The translations under genes and the position numbers were made by a program. Of a stretch of 64,000 nucleotides of DNA, positions 11,550-20,489 are shown piece by piece (positions within the stretch are counted from its first letter, which is position 1; the number at the start of each line of letters is the position of its first letter). Below the pieces are notes generated by a model. The model made no database searches. It was not told where the DNA came from and saw nothing but the letters and a program-made list of their open reading frames with translations. Source of the stretch: Phenylobacterium sp. (GTDB lineage Bacteria; Pseudomonadota; Alphaproteobacteria; Caulobacterales; Caulobacteraceae); contig NZ_JAUSBZ010000045.1 of the NCBI RefSeq assembly GCF_030651755.1, positions 1 to 64,000 on the forward strand, read 5' to 3'.

Positions 11550-11975
11550 TCAGTTCACCAGGATGGTGCCGAGCAGCAGGGTGGCGCCGCCCTTGCCCAG
11601 GACCCGGTCGGCGTCCCGCTGCAGCTGGCGGGCGATATAGTCGGCATTGGGCAGGGCGGCGGGCCCGAGGCCCGCGGCATAGACCCTGAGGCTCTGGGAG
11701 AAGGCCGCCCGCAGACGCGGCGTCGACAGGTCGGCCGCGGCCCGAAGCTTTTCGTCGGGAATGTCGAGGCCGGCCTCAACGGTCATCACCGCGCGGCCGC
11801 CCCGCTCGCCGGCCACGGTGGCCGTCAGGGTCTGCAGCTGGATGAAGGTGAGGCCGCCGCCCTTCTTCTTGTCCCCGCCCTTAGGCGGCCCGGCGGCGGC
11901 CGGGCTGGCGCTCAGGGCCACGAGGCCGCTGAACAGGAGAGGCAGGGCGAGCCGCAGGCGATGGATCTGTTCCAT
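11550..11975 (-). CDS. Secreted hypothetical protein next to flmAB
   Basis: A 141-residue protein with a Sec-type signal peptide (about residues 1-28, cleavage after SPAAA) and a Lys/Gly-rich linker GGDKKKGGG. The mature part includes VAGERGGRAVMTVEAGLD, PRLRAAFSQSLRVYAAGL, ADYIARQLQRDADRVLG and the C-terminus LLLGTILVN. Alternating strands with a long helix recall the periplasmic domain of FliL, but the similarity is too weak to name it. The start is the ATG at 11975. It diverges from flmA by 95 bases, which suggests a flagellum-related role by association only. Confidence 0.72.
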   Translation of the reverse strand: MEQIHRLRLALPLLFSGLVALSASPAAAGPPKGGDKKKGGGLTFIQLQTLTATVAGERGGRAVMTVEAGLDIPDEKLRAAADLSTPRLRAAFSQSLRVYAAGLGPAALPNADYIARQLQRDADRVLGKGGATLLLGTILVN

Positions 11976-12070
11976 ACGCGTCGGTGTGCCGCATTTATGG
12001 TTAGCGGTCTCTTTACGCGGGCGGTCCAACACTGCGACCTAGATTCGCATGGGCCACATTGGAGGCCGCC

Positions 12071-13126
12071 TTGGGCCGTTTCGCGCCAGACTCCCTCGAC
12101 CTCGACGGCAAGGTTATCCTTGTCACCGGCGGCACCGGCTCCTTCGGACGCCGCTTTATCGACGCGGTGCTCAGCCGCGCCACCCCGCGCAAGCTCATCG
12201 TCTATAGCCGCGACGAACTCAAACAGCATGAGATGCAGATTGACCTGGCTGAACGCTATGGGCCTGAAGACATGGCCCGCATGCGCTTCTTCCTCGGGGA
12301 TGTGCGCGACCGCGAGCGCCTGACCCTGGCCCTGCGCGGGGTCGACATCGTCATCCACGCCGCGGCCCTGAAACAGGTGCCGGCGGCGGAGTACAACCCG
12401 TCCGAATGCATCCACACCAATGTCCTGGGGGCGGAGAACGTCGTCTGGGCGTGCCTGACCAACCGGGTGAAGAAGGTGGTGGCGCTGTCCACCGACAAGG
12501 CCTGCAACCCGGTCAACCTCTATGGGGCCACCAAGCTCGCCTCGGACAAGACCTTCGTGGCGGCCAACAACCTGGCCGGGGACATCGGCACACGGTTTTC
12601 CGTGGTCCGCTACGGCAATGTGGCCGGCTCCCGGGGGTCGGTGGCGCCCCTGTTCCAGCGACTGATCGCCCGCGGGGCCACCGAGCTTCCGATCACCGAC
12701 CCTCGGATGACGCGCTTCCTCATCACCCTGAACGAAGGCGTCGACTTCGTTCTATCGTCGCTGGAGGTGATGCGCGGGGGCGAAATCTTTGTGCCCAAGA
12801 TCCCCTCGGCCAAGATCACCGACCTGGCCGAAGTCCTGGGACCGGGACTGCCCCACCGGATGGTCGGCATCCGGCCCGGCGAGAAGCTGCATGAGATGAT
12901 GATCTCGGTGGACGACGCCCGCTCCACCGTCGATCTGGGGGACCGCTACGCCATCGAGCCGGCCTTTGTGGAATATCCCCGCGAATCCTTCGCCGGCGCC
13001 CACCCCATGGTGGCCGAAGACTTCTCCTACGCCAGCGACACCAATTCCGAATGGCTGAGCGGCCCGCCCCTGCTGGACCTGCTGGAGGATGGGGTTCCGC
13101 CGCGCCGCCGGCGGGCCACCGACTGA
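12071..13126 (+). CDS. flmA: UDP-N-acetylglucosamine 4,6-dehydratase (inverting), FlmA/PseB type
   Basis: FlmA/PseB starts the pathway to the nonulosonic (pseudaminic-type) acids used for flagellin glycosylation in Caulobacter. The extended-SDR site LVTGGTGSFG is at residues 17-26, STDKA near 140 and YGATK near 151. No ATG is available. I chose TTG at 12071 because GGAGG lies 5 bases before it (12061-12065); the TTG at 12059 overlaps that ribosome site. Length is 351 residues, against about 330-350 usually. flmB follows after 4 bases. Confidence 0.93.
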   Translation: MGRFAPDSLDLDGKVILVTGGTGSFGRRFIDAVLSRATPRKLIVYSRDELKQHEMQIDLAERYGPEDMARMRFFLGDVRDRERLTLALRGVDIVIHAAALKQVPAAEYNPSECIHTNVLGAENVVWACLTNRVKKVVALSTDKACNPVNLYGATKLASDKTFVAANNLAGDIGTRFSVVRYGNVAGSRGSVAPLFQRLIARGATELPITDPRMTRFLITLNEGVDFVLSSLEVMRGGEIFVPKIPSAKITDLAEVLGPGLPHRMVGIRPGEKLHEMMISVDDARSTVDLGDRYAIEPAFVEYPRESFAGAHPMVAEDFSYASDTNSEWLSGPPLLDLLEDGVPPRRRRATD

Positions 13127-13130
13127 CCCC

Positions 13131-14297
13131 ATGGCCGAGCCCTTCCTGCCCTATGGCCGCCAGACCATCGAGGACGACGACATCGCCGCCGTGGCCGCCG
13201 CCCTGCGTGACGACCTGCTGACCACAGGCCCGCGAGTGGAGGCCTTCGAAAGCGCCTTCGCCGAGGCCGTGGGCGCCGAGCACGCGGTGGCCTGCGCCAA
13301 TGGCACCGCGGCCCTGCACCTGGCCATGCTGGCGCTGGGCGTGCGGGAGGGCGACGTCTGTATCGTGCCCTCCACCACCTTCCTGGCGACCGCCAACTGC
13401 GTTCGCTATGTGGGCGCTGAGGTGGTGTTCGCCGATGTGGACCCCGATAGCGGCCTGATGCGCCCCGACGACCTGGCCCAAGCCCTGGCGCGGGCCGCCC
13501 CACGGCCGGTGGCGGCGGTTCTGCCGGTCCATCTGCGCGGGGACGTCGCCGATCTGCCGGCCATCTCCGCCCTGGCGCAAGCCGCCGGAGCCGTTGTGGT
13601 GGAGGACGCCTGCCACGCCCTGGGCTCGCGCCTGCGGCACGGGGGGGACGCGGTTCTGGTGGGCTCGGGCCGTTGGTCGTCTGCGGCGACCTTCTCCTTC
13701 CATCCGGTCAAGACCATCGCCACCGGGGAAGGCGGCATGGTCGCCACACCGGACGCCGATGTGGCTGAACGCCTGCGTCGGCTGCGCAGCCACGGCATGG
13801 TTCGCCCGGCCGACGCCGACCCCTGGTGGTACGAGATGGCCGAGCCGGGGTTCAACTACCGGCTTCCCGACATTCTCTGCGCGCTTGGCCAGTCGCAACT
13901 GGCCAAGCTTCCCCGGTTCGCCTCCGCCCGTCAGGCCTTGGCCGCCCGCTACGCCGCGATCCTGCAGCCCCTGGCGCCCGCTGTTCGCCTGGCGCGCGCG
14001 CCAGCGGCCAGTCTGAGCGTGCCGCACCTGATGAGCGTGCTGATCGATTTCGAAGGCCTGGGGACAAGCCGTCGGGATCTGATGGAGCGCCTCCGCGCCC
14101 GGGGGATCGGCAGCCAGGTCCACTACATCCCGGTCCACACCCAGCCCTACTACCGGGCGCGCTATGGGGATCAGAGCCTGCCCGGGGCGCAGGCCTGGTA
14201 TGATCGAACCCTCAGCCTGCCCCTCTATCCCGCCATGACCGTCCAGGATGTCGACCGGGTGGTCGAGGCCCTGGCCGAGAGTCTTGGCCTGGCCTGA
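13131..14297 (+). CDS. flmB: UDP-4-amino-4,6-dideoxy-N-acetyl-altrosamine transaminase, FlmB/PseC type
   Basis: A PLP-dependent sugar aminotransferase of the DegT/DnrJ/EryC1 family. It acts on the FlmA product in the pseudaminic-acid route. The protein begins MAEPFLPYGRQTIEDDDI, has the substrate/PLP segment CANGTAALHLAMLALG near 50, and the Schiff-base Lys in SFHPVKTIATGEGGM near residue 195. Length is 388 residues. ATG at 13131 is 4 bases after the flmA stop, so the two are clearly an operon. A palindromic repeat follows the stop. Confidence 0.93.
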   Translation: MAEPFLPYGRQTIEDDDIAAVAAALRDDLLTTGPRVEAFESAFAEAVGAEHAVACANGTAALHLAMLALGVREGDVCIVPSTTFLATANCVRYVGAEVVFADVDPDSGLMRPDDLAQALARAAPRPVAAVLPVHLRGDVADLPAISALAQAAGAVVVEDACHALGSRLRHGGDAVLVGSGRWSSAATFSFHPVKTIATGEGGMVATPDADVAERLRRLRSHGMVRPADADPWWYEMAEPGFNYRLPDILCALGQSQLAKLPRFASARQALAARYAAILQPLAPAVRLARAPAASLSVPHLMSVLIDFEGLGTSRRDLMERLRARGIGSQVHYIPVHTQPYYRARYGDQSLPGAQAWYDRTLSLPLYPAMTVQDVDRVVEALAESLGLA

Positions 14298-14303
14298 GGC
14301 TGG

Positions 14304-14351
14304 GAGCGCGTTCCGATAAGTGGGAACCGGTTACCTTAGCCAAACGCGCTC
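14304..14351 (-). repeat. Dispersed hairpin repeat, copy 1 of 3 (convergent intergenic)
   Basis: The minus-strand reading begins GAGCGCGTTTGG and contains TAACCGGTTCCCACTTATCG then GAACGCGCTC. The ends GAGCGCGTT and AACGCGCTC are perfect inverted repeats. Very similar elements are at 39097-39142 and 60901-60946. This copy lies between the ends of flmB and the convergent gene at 14357. A bidirectional terminator or a mobile palindromic repeat is likely. Confidence 0.85.
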
Positions 14352-14356
14352 ATGCT

Positions 14357-16069
14357 CTAGGCGGCCAGGCCAGCGGCCTGGATCAGGGTGCGCACCTCGG
14401 CCATCCGCTCGGGCGATCTTGCGAGTTCGGCCCGGGTGTCATCCATCCGCACCAGCTTGAGCGCCTCGGCCTTGGCGCGGTCGGCGGCGGGGCCCAGGGG
14501 GGCCGCCTCGCCGCAGGCCAGTTTCAGCAGCAGGGTCAGGCGGGTCGACGCCGGGGCGTTGGCCTTGGCCAGGCCCTGGGTCACCTTGGCGTCGGCCTCG
14601 GCCAGCCCGCCCAGGTCGCCCAGTTTCTGCTGGATGGGCAGGTAGTCCTCCGGGATCAGGCCGCCTCGGCCCACGGCGCGATAAAGCTTGGCCATGGAAA
14701 ACAGCCGGTGGGCCGCCGAGGTTTCCGGGTTGCGGGCGTCCTTCTCGAAGGCCAGGGATCCGACCACGGCGGCCAGCCAGCGAACCGCCTGGCGCTTGTT
14801 GGCCGCGCCGATCACATTCTCCACCAACCACATGAGGGCCTCGGCCTCCTGCAGGGCGGTCTGACCCTTGCCCAGATAGGTTTCCACGAAGTCGCCGGTG
14901 ACCAGCATCTTGGAGCGGTTCACAAAGGCCTGATGAACGTCGTCCAGGGGCACCAGATCGCCCGCCGCGGCGGTGAGCGACATGGCCAGGCCCCGCAAGA
15001 GGTCTATCTCGCCCGCCCCATCGCTGGGCTTCAGCCGCCGGGGACCGTTGAGCTCCTTGAGCACGCGCTTGGTGATCGCGCCCCGGACGGCGCGGAAATC
15101 CTCGGTGGCCAGCCACTTGGCGAGCCGGTGGGCCGGCTCTGAAAGCTCGGGCATGATCTTGGCCACGGACGGCTCCACCCGGATCAGGGCCTCCACCGCA
15201 TCATGCGCCGCCAGGCGGGTCATGGCCGCCAGCCGAACCCCCAGGTCGAGGTCCTTGCCGATCAGGCCCTCCAGGCCCGCCGAGGACCCCAGGATTTCGG
15301 CCAGGGGCTGTTCTATGGTCTGCAGGGCCAGCCCCCGGGGCGGGCCGGCGATGGGCGCCGCATCGGCCAGGTCCAGAAGCCGGGTGACCTTGTCCGACCA
15401 ATTGCGGGCGGGGGCGATGGAGGCGGCCACGCCGGCCCCCAGCAGATAGGCCCGTTCCGGAGCGCGGGAGACCCGCTCGGCGGCGGCGGCGAAGCCTTCC
15501 TTGTCCACATCCGGCAGGTCGCCCCGGCGGGCGTCCCCGAGGAGCCGCTCAATGGCCCGCTCCACCAGGGACTGGAAGGTCCGCATGATCTCGTGAATGG
15601 ACACGCCCCTGGCCTGGGACTCAGGCACGGCGATCTTCTGGATGGCGTGCTGCAGCTCGACGCCCGAGGCCTCGAGCCGCTCCACCAGGTCGGCCCGGTG
15701 CAGCAGTTCGAAGGGGGTGGCGTGGTTACGGGCGAGCCAGCCGTCCAGCAGGCGGCCGATGCGTTCGCGGGCATGGACGGTGTAGAGGTCCTGCGGGGCC
15801 ACGCAGAGCGGATCGTTGCGCTCCGGCGCCTTCTGGACCTTGGCGCTGTCGGGCAGGCCCAGGGACTGGATGACGACACTCCGAAACTCGTTGGTTTCGG
15901 GGTCCATGCTCTCCTTGCTCACGCGAGCCGAGGCCACCCGTCGTTCGGCGATGAGTTCCTCAGCGACCGCGACCGCCTGGGCGCGGTTCTCCGTCGCCAT
16001 CTCCAGCGACCAGCCAGAGCCGACGGTTTTCCTGACGAACACTTCGTAATGCACTTTGGCGCGTTCCAT
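14357..16069 (-). CDS. Conserved hypothetical protein, 570 residues
   Basis: I do not recognise this as a characterised family. The N-terminal 60 residues form a compact alpha/beta module (ERAKVHYEVFVRKTVGSGW, then a helix rich in Ala/Glu), followed by an almost wholly helical body with many Leu/Ala repeats and no signal peptide or clear membrane span, so it is probably cytoplasmic. The ATG at 16069 (MERAKVHYEV) has GGGGA upstream and is preferred over the start at 16096. It is divergent from chvI with 182 bases between. A similar large unknown gene beside flmAB and chvIG is, as I recall, common in Caulobacteraceae. Confidence 0.8.
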   Translation of the reverse strand: MERAKVHYEVFVRKTVGSGWSLEMATENRAQAVAVAEELIAERRVASARVSKESMDPETNEFRSVVIQSLGLPDSAKVQKAPERNDPLCVAPQDLYTVHARERIGRLLDGWLARNHATPFELLHRADLVERLEASGVELQHAIQKIAVPESQARGVSIHEIMRTFQSLVERAIERLLGDARRGDLPDVDKEGFAAAAERVSRAPERAYLLGAGVAASIAPARNWSDKVTRLLDLADAAPIAGPPRGLALQTIEQPLAEILGSSAGLEGLIGKDLDLGVRLAAMTRLAAHDAVEALIRVEPSVAKIMPELSEPAHRLAKWLATEDFRAVRGAITKRVLKELNGPRRLKPSDGAGEIDLLRGLAMSLTAAAGDLVPLDDVHQAFVNRSKMLVTGDFVETYLGKGQTALQEAEALMWLVENVIGAANKRQAVRWLAAVVGSLAFEKDARNPETSAAHRLFSMAKLYRAVGRGGLIPEDYLPIQQKLGDLGGLAEADAKVTQGLAKANAPASTRLTLLLKLACGEAAPLGPAADRAKAEALKLVRMDDTRAELARSPERMAEVRTLIQAAGLAA

Positions 16070-16251
16070 ATGGTCGTTCCCCAGGACCAGGGCCAAGCAT
16101 GTGGGAATAGAATTAAGGTCCTGTTGCCTTCGGAACGGCCCTTTCTGTCAGGAATTTAAACTTGTCCGTTTTGGCGACGCCACATTGAGGCCATCAGGCC
16201 AAACCACTAGCTTCGACACCACGGCGACGACTTCAGGAGTTCTGTTTCCCC

Positions 16252-16962
16252 ATGGCCAACATCACCCTGGTCGATGACGACGAAAACATCGTCACCTCGG
16301 TCAGCCTCGCCCTGGAAAGCCACGGTCACACCGTGAAGGCTTTCTATGACGGCGCTGCAGGTCTGGCGGCCCTGGAGAATGAGCCCCCGGACCTGGCGAT
16401 CCTTGATGTGAAGATGCCCCGGATGGACGGGATGGAGGTCCTGCGCCGCCTGCGCCGGACCAGCGACCTGCCGGTGATCATTCTCACCTCCAAGGACGAT
16501 GAGATCGATGAGATCCTCGGTTTCAATCTGGGCGCCGACGACTACATCCATAAGCCCTTCAGCCAGCGCCTGCTGCTGGAGCGGGTGAAGGCCGTCCTGC
16601 GCCGGGCCAGCGCCGATGGGGGCGAAGGGGTGGCGGGCCCCATCAGCGAGGCTGAGGCCCGGGCTTTGAAGCGGGGCAAGCTGACCCTGGACCCCGCCCG
16701 TCACGACTGCCTCTGGGAAGAGCGGCCGGTCAAGCTGACCGTCACTGAGTTCCTGCTGTTGCAGTCCCTGGCCCAGCGGCCGGGATTTGTGAAGAGTCGC
16801 GACAACCTGATGGATGCGGCCTACGACGATCAAGTCTATGTGGACGACCGCACCATCGACAGTCACATCAAGCGCATGCGCAAGAAGTTCCGCGAGATCG
16901 ACCCTGAGTTCGACGCGATCGAAACCCTCTATGGCGTCGGATACCGGTATCGCGAGTCCTGA
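16252..16962 (+). CDS. chvI: Response regulator ChvI
   Basis: An OmpR-family transcription factor, partner of ChvG. The receiver domain has the acidic pocket LVDDDEN (7-12), phospho-acceptor Asp52 in [10 protein letters not shown] and Lys in IILTSKDDE near 103. The winged-helix domain follows from about 140, ending [16 protein letters not shown]. ChvG-ChvI (Brucella BvrS-BvrR, Sinorhizobium ExoS-ChvI) responds to acid and cell-envelope stress and controls envelope genes. The start ATG lies in the gap divergent from the 570-residue gene. chvG overlaps its end by 32 bases. Confidence 0.95.
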   Translation: MANITLVDDDENIVTSVSLALESHGHTVKAFYDGAAGLAALENEPPDLAILDVKMPRMDGMEVLRRLRRTSDLPVIILTSKDDEIDEILGFNLGADDYIHKPFSQRLLLERVKAVLRRASADGGEGVAGPISEAEARALKRGKLTLDPARHDCLWEERPVKLTVTEFLLLQSLAQRPGFVKSRDNLMDAAYDDQVYVDDRTIDSHIKRMRKKFREIDPEFDAIETLYGVGYRYRES

Positions 16963-18547
16963 GCGGCCGCCCCGGCGCGAGCGGTGGCGATGGCTGCCGG
17001 GCTCGCGCCTTGGCCGCCTGATTATTGTCCTCAACCTGTTCGGGCTGGCGATCCTGATCTCCGGCGCCCTGGTGCTGAATGAACTGCGCCGGGGGCTGGT
17101 CAACGCTCGCATCGACAGCCTGACCACCCAGGGCGAACTGATCGCCACCATCATTGACCAGGCCGCCACGGTGGGCGAGCCCGAGCCGATGATGGACGGG
17201 GCCTACGCCTCGGAAATCCTGCAGATGCTGTCCAATCCCCGTTCGCAGAGGGCGCGTCTGTTCGACGCGGAGGGCCGCCTGATCGCCGACTCCTACTGGG
17301 TGTCCGACCGGGTGGAGTGGCGCACCTTGCCGCCGGCAAGGGCCCGGGGCGACGGCCCTGGGCTGGAACTCAATCTCAGCGGCGGTGATGAGGACAGCCC
17401 GGAAGGCATCGCCACAGCCAAGGCTCAGGCGGCTCTGCGGGCCGAGGTGAACACCGCCCTGCGGGGCGTTCACTGGGCGGGCCTGCGCCTGGGCGCGGAC
17501 GGCGAGCGGGTGGTGTCGGTCTCCATTCCCATCCAGCACGTCAAGGCGGTGCTGGGCGTCCTGACCCTCGAGGCCCGGGATGTGGACGAGATCATTGCGG
17601 CCGAACGGGCGGCCCTGCTGCCCTTCATCCTGATCGCCGTCGCTGTCTCCCTGGTCTCGTCCCTGCTGCTCAACCATCTGATCGCCCACCCGGTCCGCCG
17701 TCTGGCGCGGGCCGCCGACCGGGTGCGGCTGGCCAGGGCCAGGGCGATCTCCGTCCCCGACATTTCCCGCAGGGACGACGAACTCGGCGACCTCTCCCGC
17801 TCCCTGGAGGACATGACCCACGCCCTGTCAGAGCGTATCGACGCCATCGAACGCTTCGCCGCCGACGTCGCCCACGAAATCCGTAATCCCCTGACCTCCC
17901 TGCGTTCGGCGGTGGAGACCCTGGGCCTGGTGGAAGAGCCCGCCGCCCGCGAGCGGTTGATGGCGGTGCTGCAAAACGACGTGCAGCGCATGGACCGGCT
18001 GGTCACCGACATCTCCAACGCCTCGCGTCTCGACGCCGAGCTGTCGCGGGAGGCGCCGACGCCGGTGGACCTGCGCCGGCTGATCGCCGATGTGGTCTCC
18101 CTGTACCAGGCCACGGTCCGGCCTGGCGATCCAAGGGTCACCTTCACCGTACCCGAAGGCCTGGAGGCGGTGGTGGTCTCCGGCCAGGAGGACGCCCTGG
18201 GGCAGGTGCTGCGCAACCTGATCGACAACGCCCGGTCGTTCAGCGCGCCAGAGGGCCTCGTGCGGGTCAGCCTGGGGCGGCAGAGGGGTCAGGCTGTGAT
18301 CACCGTCGATGACGACGGCCCCGGCATTCCACCTGAAAACCTGGAGACGATTTTCGAGCGCTTCTACACGTCCAGGCCCAAGGGGACTGCCTTTGGCGGC
18401 AATTCGGGACTTGGCCTATCCATCGTCCGCCAGATCATTCTGGCCCATGAGGGGTCAGTACGAGCTGAGAACAGACCCGCCGATGAGCCCGGCGGCGTCC
18501 CTTCCGGCGCACGCTTCACCGTCACCCTCCCCGAGGCGCGCCGGTGA
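16931..18547 (+). CDS. chvG: Sensor histidine kinase ChvG
   Basis: A 538-residue inner-membrane kinase. Segments: a basic N-terminus, membrane span 1 (about 27-49), a periplasmic sensor to about 225, span 2 (about 228-250), HAMP, then the H-box [19 protein letters not shown] with His near 315, N-box [12 protein letters not shown] near 428, G1 DDDGPGIP near 460, the F-box ERFYT and G2 [10 protein letters not shown]. The first in-frame ATG (16931) lies inside chvI, giving a 32-base overlap; no better start exists downstream before span 1. hprK follows with a 4-base overlap. Confidence 0.95.
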   Translation: MASDTGIASPERPPRRERWRWLPGSRLGRLIIVLNLFGLAILISGALVLNELRRGLVNARIDSLTTQGELIATIIDQAATVGEPEPMMDGAYASEILQMLSNPRSQRARLFDAEGRLIADSYWVSDRVEWRTLPPARARGDGPGLELNLSGGDEDSPEGIATAKAQAALRAEVNTALRGVHWAGLRLGADGERVVSVSIPIQHVKAVLGVLTLEARDVDEIIAAERAALLPFILIAVAVSLVSSLLLNHLIAHPVRRLARAADRVRLARARAISVPDISRRDDELGDLSRSLEDMTHALSERIDAIERFAADVAHEIRNPLTSLRSAVETLGLVEEPAARERLMAVLQNDVQRMDRLVTDISNASRLDAELSREAPTPVDLRRLIADVVSLYQATVRPGDPRVTFTVPEGLEAVVVSGQEDALGQVLRNLIDNARSFSAPEGLVRVSLGRQRGQAVITVDDDGPGIPPENLETIFERFYTSRPKGTAFGGNSGLGLSIVRQIILAHEGSVRAENRPADEPGGVPSGARFTVTLPEARR

Positions 18548-18957
18548 TCCTCCACGCCGGCCTGATCGCGCGACACGGCCCCGGCGGCTGGCGCGGGGTC
18601 CTGATCGAAGGTCCCTCTGGCGCCGGGAAGAGCGATCTGGCGCTGCGATGCCTCGGGGCGGGATTTCGCCTGGTGGCCGACGACCGGGTGATCACCTGGA
18701 CATCGGCTGGCCGACTGTTTGGCCGCGCCCCTGACAGCCTGGCCGAACGGCTGGAAATCCGGGGCCTGGGCGTAGGCCGGGTTTCGGCCCTGCCCCTTGC
18801 GCCTCTCTCGCTTTGGGTTCGCCTCGGGTCGCCGGAAAGGTCGCCCGATCTCGAAACCGTGACTCACCTTGGGGTGGAAACACCCCTGTTTGTGCTCGCT
18901 CCGCTCGAGAATTCGGCCCCTGCGAAACTGAGTCACGCCCTGGACTCACTTGGATGA
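18544..18957 (+). CDS. hprK: HPr kinase/phosphorylase, short alphaproteobacterial form
   Basis: HprK phosphorylates a serine of HPr and can reverse the reaction. The 137-residue protein contains only the catalytic C-terminal domain of the Firmicutes enzyme, as is normal in alphaproteobacteria. It has the P-loop GPSGAGKS (residues 23-30), a VADDRV segment, and LEIRGLGVGRV, the family signature. GTG at 18544 overlaps the chvG stop (GTGA), so kinase, regulator and PTS genes are one transcription unit. This fits evidence from other alphaproteobacteria for cross-talk between the PTS and BvrR/BvrS-type systems. Confidence 0.92.
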   Translation: MILHAGLIARHGPGGWRGVLIEGPSGAGKSDLALRCLGAGFRLVADDRVITWTSAGRLFGRAPDSLAERLEIRGLGVGRVSALPLAPLSLWVRLGSPERSPDLETVTHLGVETPLFVLAPLENSAPAKLSHALDSLG

Positions 18958-19044
18958 ACCACGGAAGGCGCGTATCACAGCCGGCTTCTGGCCCGCATTT
19001 TGCCGCCGCGCGGCCCACAGGGGATAGCCTTTGAGAGCGTTGCC

Positions 19045-19449
19045 ATGATCGGGCTCGTGATCGTTACGCACGGGCGACTGGCCGCAGAGTTCGTATCGGC
19101 GATGGAGCATGTGGTCGGACCGCAGAGCGCGGTCGAGGCCATCTGCATCGGACCTGACGACGATATGGAGCGGCGGCGGATGGACATCCTCGGCGCCTGC
19201 GCCCGGGCCGACTCAGGCGCCGGAGTCATCCTGCTGACCGACATGTTCGGCGGCACGCCGTCAAACCTGGCCATCTCGGTGATGGAACAGACCCGGGCCG
19301 AGGTGATCGCGGGTCTGAACCTGCCCATGCTGATCAAGCTGGCCAGCGTCCGCAGCCGCTGCGGCCTGGAGGACTGCGTCTCCGCCGCCCAGGAGGCCGG
19401 ACGGAAGTACATCTCCGTGGCCTCCTACGTCCTGGCGGGCGAAAACTGA
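19045..19449 (+). CDS. PTS EIIA component, mannose-type fold
   Basis: A 134-residue EIIA of the mannose/sorbose family. The phospho-acceptor His9 is in MIGLVIVTHGRLA, and LLTDMFGGTPSNLA near 68-81 is the second family signature. No sugar-specific EIIB or EIIC gene is near, so it is thought to act as a regulatory phosphate acceptor from HPr and not in transport. ATG 19045 gives the canonical N-terminus; a longer frame from 19000 would add fifteen unmatched residues. Its stop overlaps the HPr gene. Confidence 0.93.
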   Translation: MIGLVIVTHGRLAAEFVSAMEHVVGPQSAVEAICIGPDDDMERRRMDILGACARADSGAGVILLTDMFGGTPSNLAISVMEQTRAEVIAGLNLPMLIKLASVRSRCGLEDCVSAAQEAGRKYISVASYVLAGEN

Positions 19450-19718
19450 CCGCCGAGCGAACGGTCGAGATTCTCAACAAACGGGGTCTGCACGCCCGCG
19501 CCTCGGCCAAGTTCGTCAAGCTGGCCTCAGCCTTTGAGGCCGAGGTTCAGGTTTCCAAGGATGGTCACAGCGTCGACGCCCGCTCGATCATGGGGCTGAT
19601 GATGCTGGCCGCGGGGCCCGGCAGCACGATCCACATCGTCGCCGAGGGCGACCAGGCCGATGACGCCCTGGAGGCGCTCTGCGCCCTGGTCGCCGCCCGC
19701 TTCGAGGAAGACCAGTAG
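19446..19718 (+). CDS. ptsH: Phosphocarrier protein HPr, apparent CTG start
   Basis: The frame encodes a complete 90-residue HPr: the active His in NKRGLHARASAKFVK (His about residue 16) and the regulatory-serine region DARSIMGLMMLAAGPGS. No ATG, GTG or TTG exists in frame between the end of the EIIA core and the active site. The only start fitting family length is CTG at 19446, overlapping the EIIA stop as CTGA, which would rely on translational coupling. Because the coding frame lacks a standard start it is easily missed by automatic annotation. An ATT at 19470 is a poorer alternative. Confidence 0.88.
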   Translation: MTAERTVEILNKRGLHARASAKFVKLASAFEAEVQVSKDGHSVDARSIMGLMMLAAGPGSTIHIVAEGDQADDALEALCALVAARFEEDQ

Positions 19719-19727
19719 CGTCCGGCC

Positions 19728-20489
19728 TCAGGCCTTGAGCTTGTAGCCCGTCCGGAACATCCAGACGATGAGGCCCAGACACAGGGCCATGAAGGCGAAC
19801 GTCATGGCGATGCTGATCCCGATGCCCACATCGGAGACGCCGTAGAAGCTCCAGCGAAAGCCGCTGACCAGATAGACCACCGGGTTGAACAGGGTGATGG
19901 TCTGCCACACCGGCGGCAACATGCTGATCGAATAGAAACTGCCGCCCAGGAAGGTCAGCGGCATGACCACCAGCATGGGCACGATCTGCAGCTTCTCGAA
20001 GCCGTCGGCCCAGACCCCGATGGCGAAGCCAAACAGGCTGAAGGTCACCGCCGTGAGCACCAGGAAGCTGACCATCAGAAAGGGGTGGGCGATCTCGTAG
20101 GGGACGAAGATCCGCGCCGTCGCCAGGATGATGAGCCCCAGTATGATCGACTTGGTGGCCGCGGCCCCCACATAGCCGGCCACGATCTCCACCACCGAGA
20201 TGGGCGCTGAGAGCACCTCATAGATGGTGCCGGAAAACTTCGGCATGTAGATGCCGAACGAGGCGTTGGAGATGCTCTCTGTCAGCAGGGACAGCATGAT
20301 CAGGCCCGGAATGATGAAGGCGCCATAGCTGACCCCGTCGATGGTTCCCATCCGCGAGCCGATGGCCGAGCCGAACACCACGAAATAGAGCGAGGTGGAG
20401 ATCACCGGCGAGGCGATGGACTGCATCAGCGTCCGCCAGGTCCGGGCCAGTTCGAAGTGATAGATGGCCTTGACCGCATAAAGGTTCAT
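19728..20489 (-). CDS. ABC-2 type transporter permease
   Basis: A 253-residue inner-membrane protein with six predicted spans and the ABC-2 family signature in the fifth and sixth spans ([19 protein letters not shown] then [19 protein letters not shown]). It resembles NodJ/YadH-type exporters. It pairs with the ATPase encoded just upstream, overlapping it by 4 bases. The exported substrate, possibly a polysaccharide, lipid or drug, cannot be told from sequence. The stop is 10 bases from the convergent HPr gene. Confidence 0.92.
   Translation of the reverse strand: MNLYAVKAIYHFELARTWRTLMQSIASPVISTSLYFVVFGSAIGSRMGTIDGVSYGAFIIPGLIMLSLLTESISNASFGIYMPKFSGTIYEVLSAPISVVEIVAGYVGAAATKSIILGLIILATARIFVPYEIAHPFLMVSFLVLTAVTFSLFGFAIGVWADGFEKLQIVPMLVVMPLTFLGGSFYSISMLPPVWQTITLFNPVVYLVSGFRWSFYGVSDVGIGISIAMTFAFMALCLGLIVWMFRTGYKLKA

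Noticed and set aside
11990-12012. CtrA site between the secreted hypothetical gene and flmA
   Set aside because: TTAG-N7-TTTAC keeps too few consensus bases to claim.
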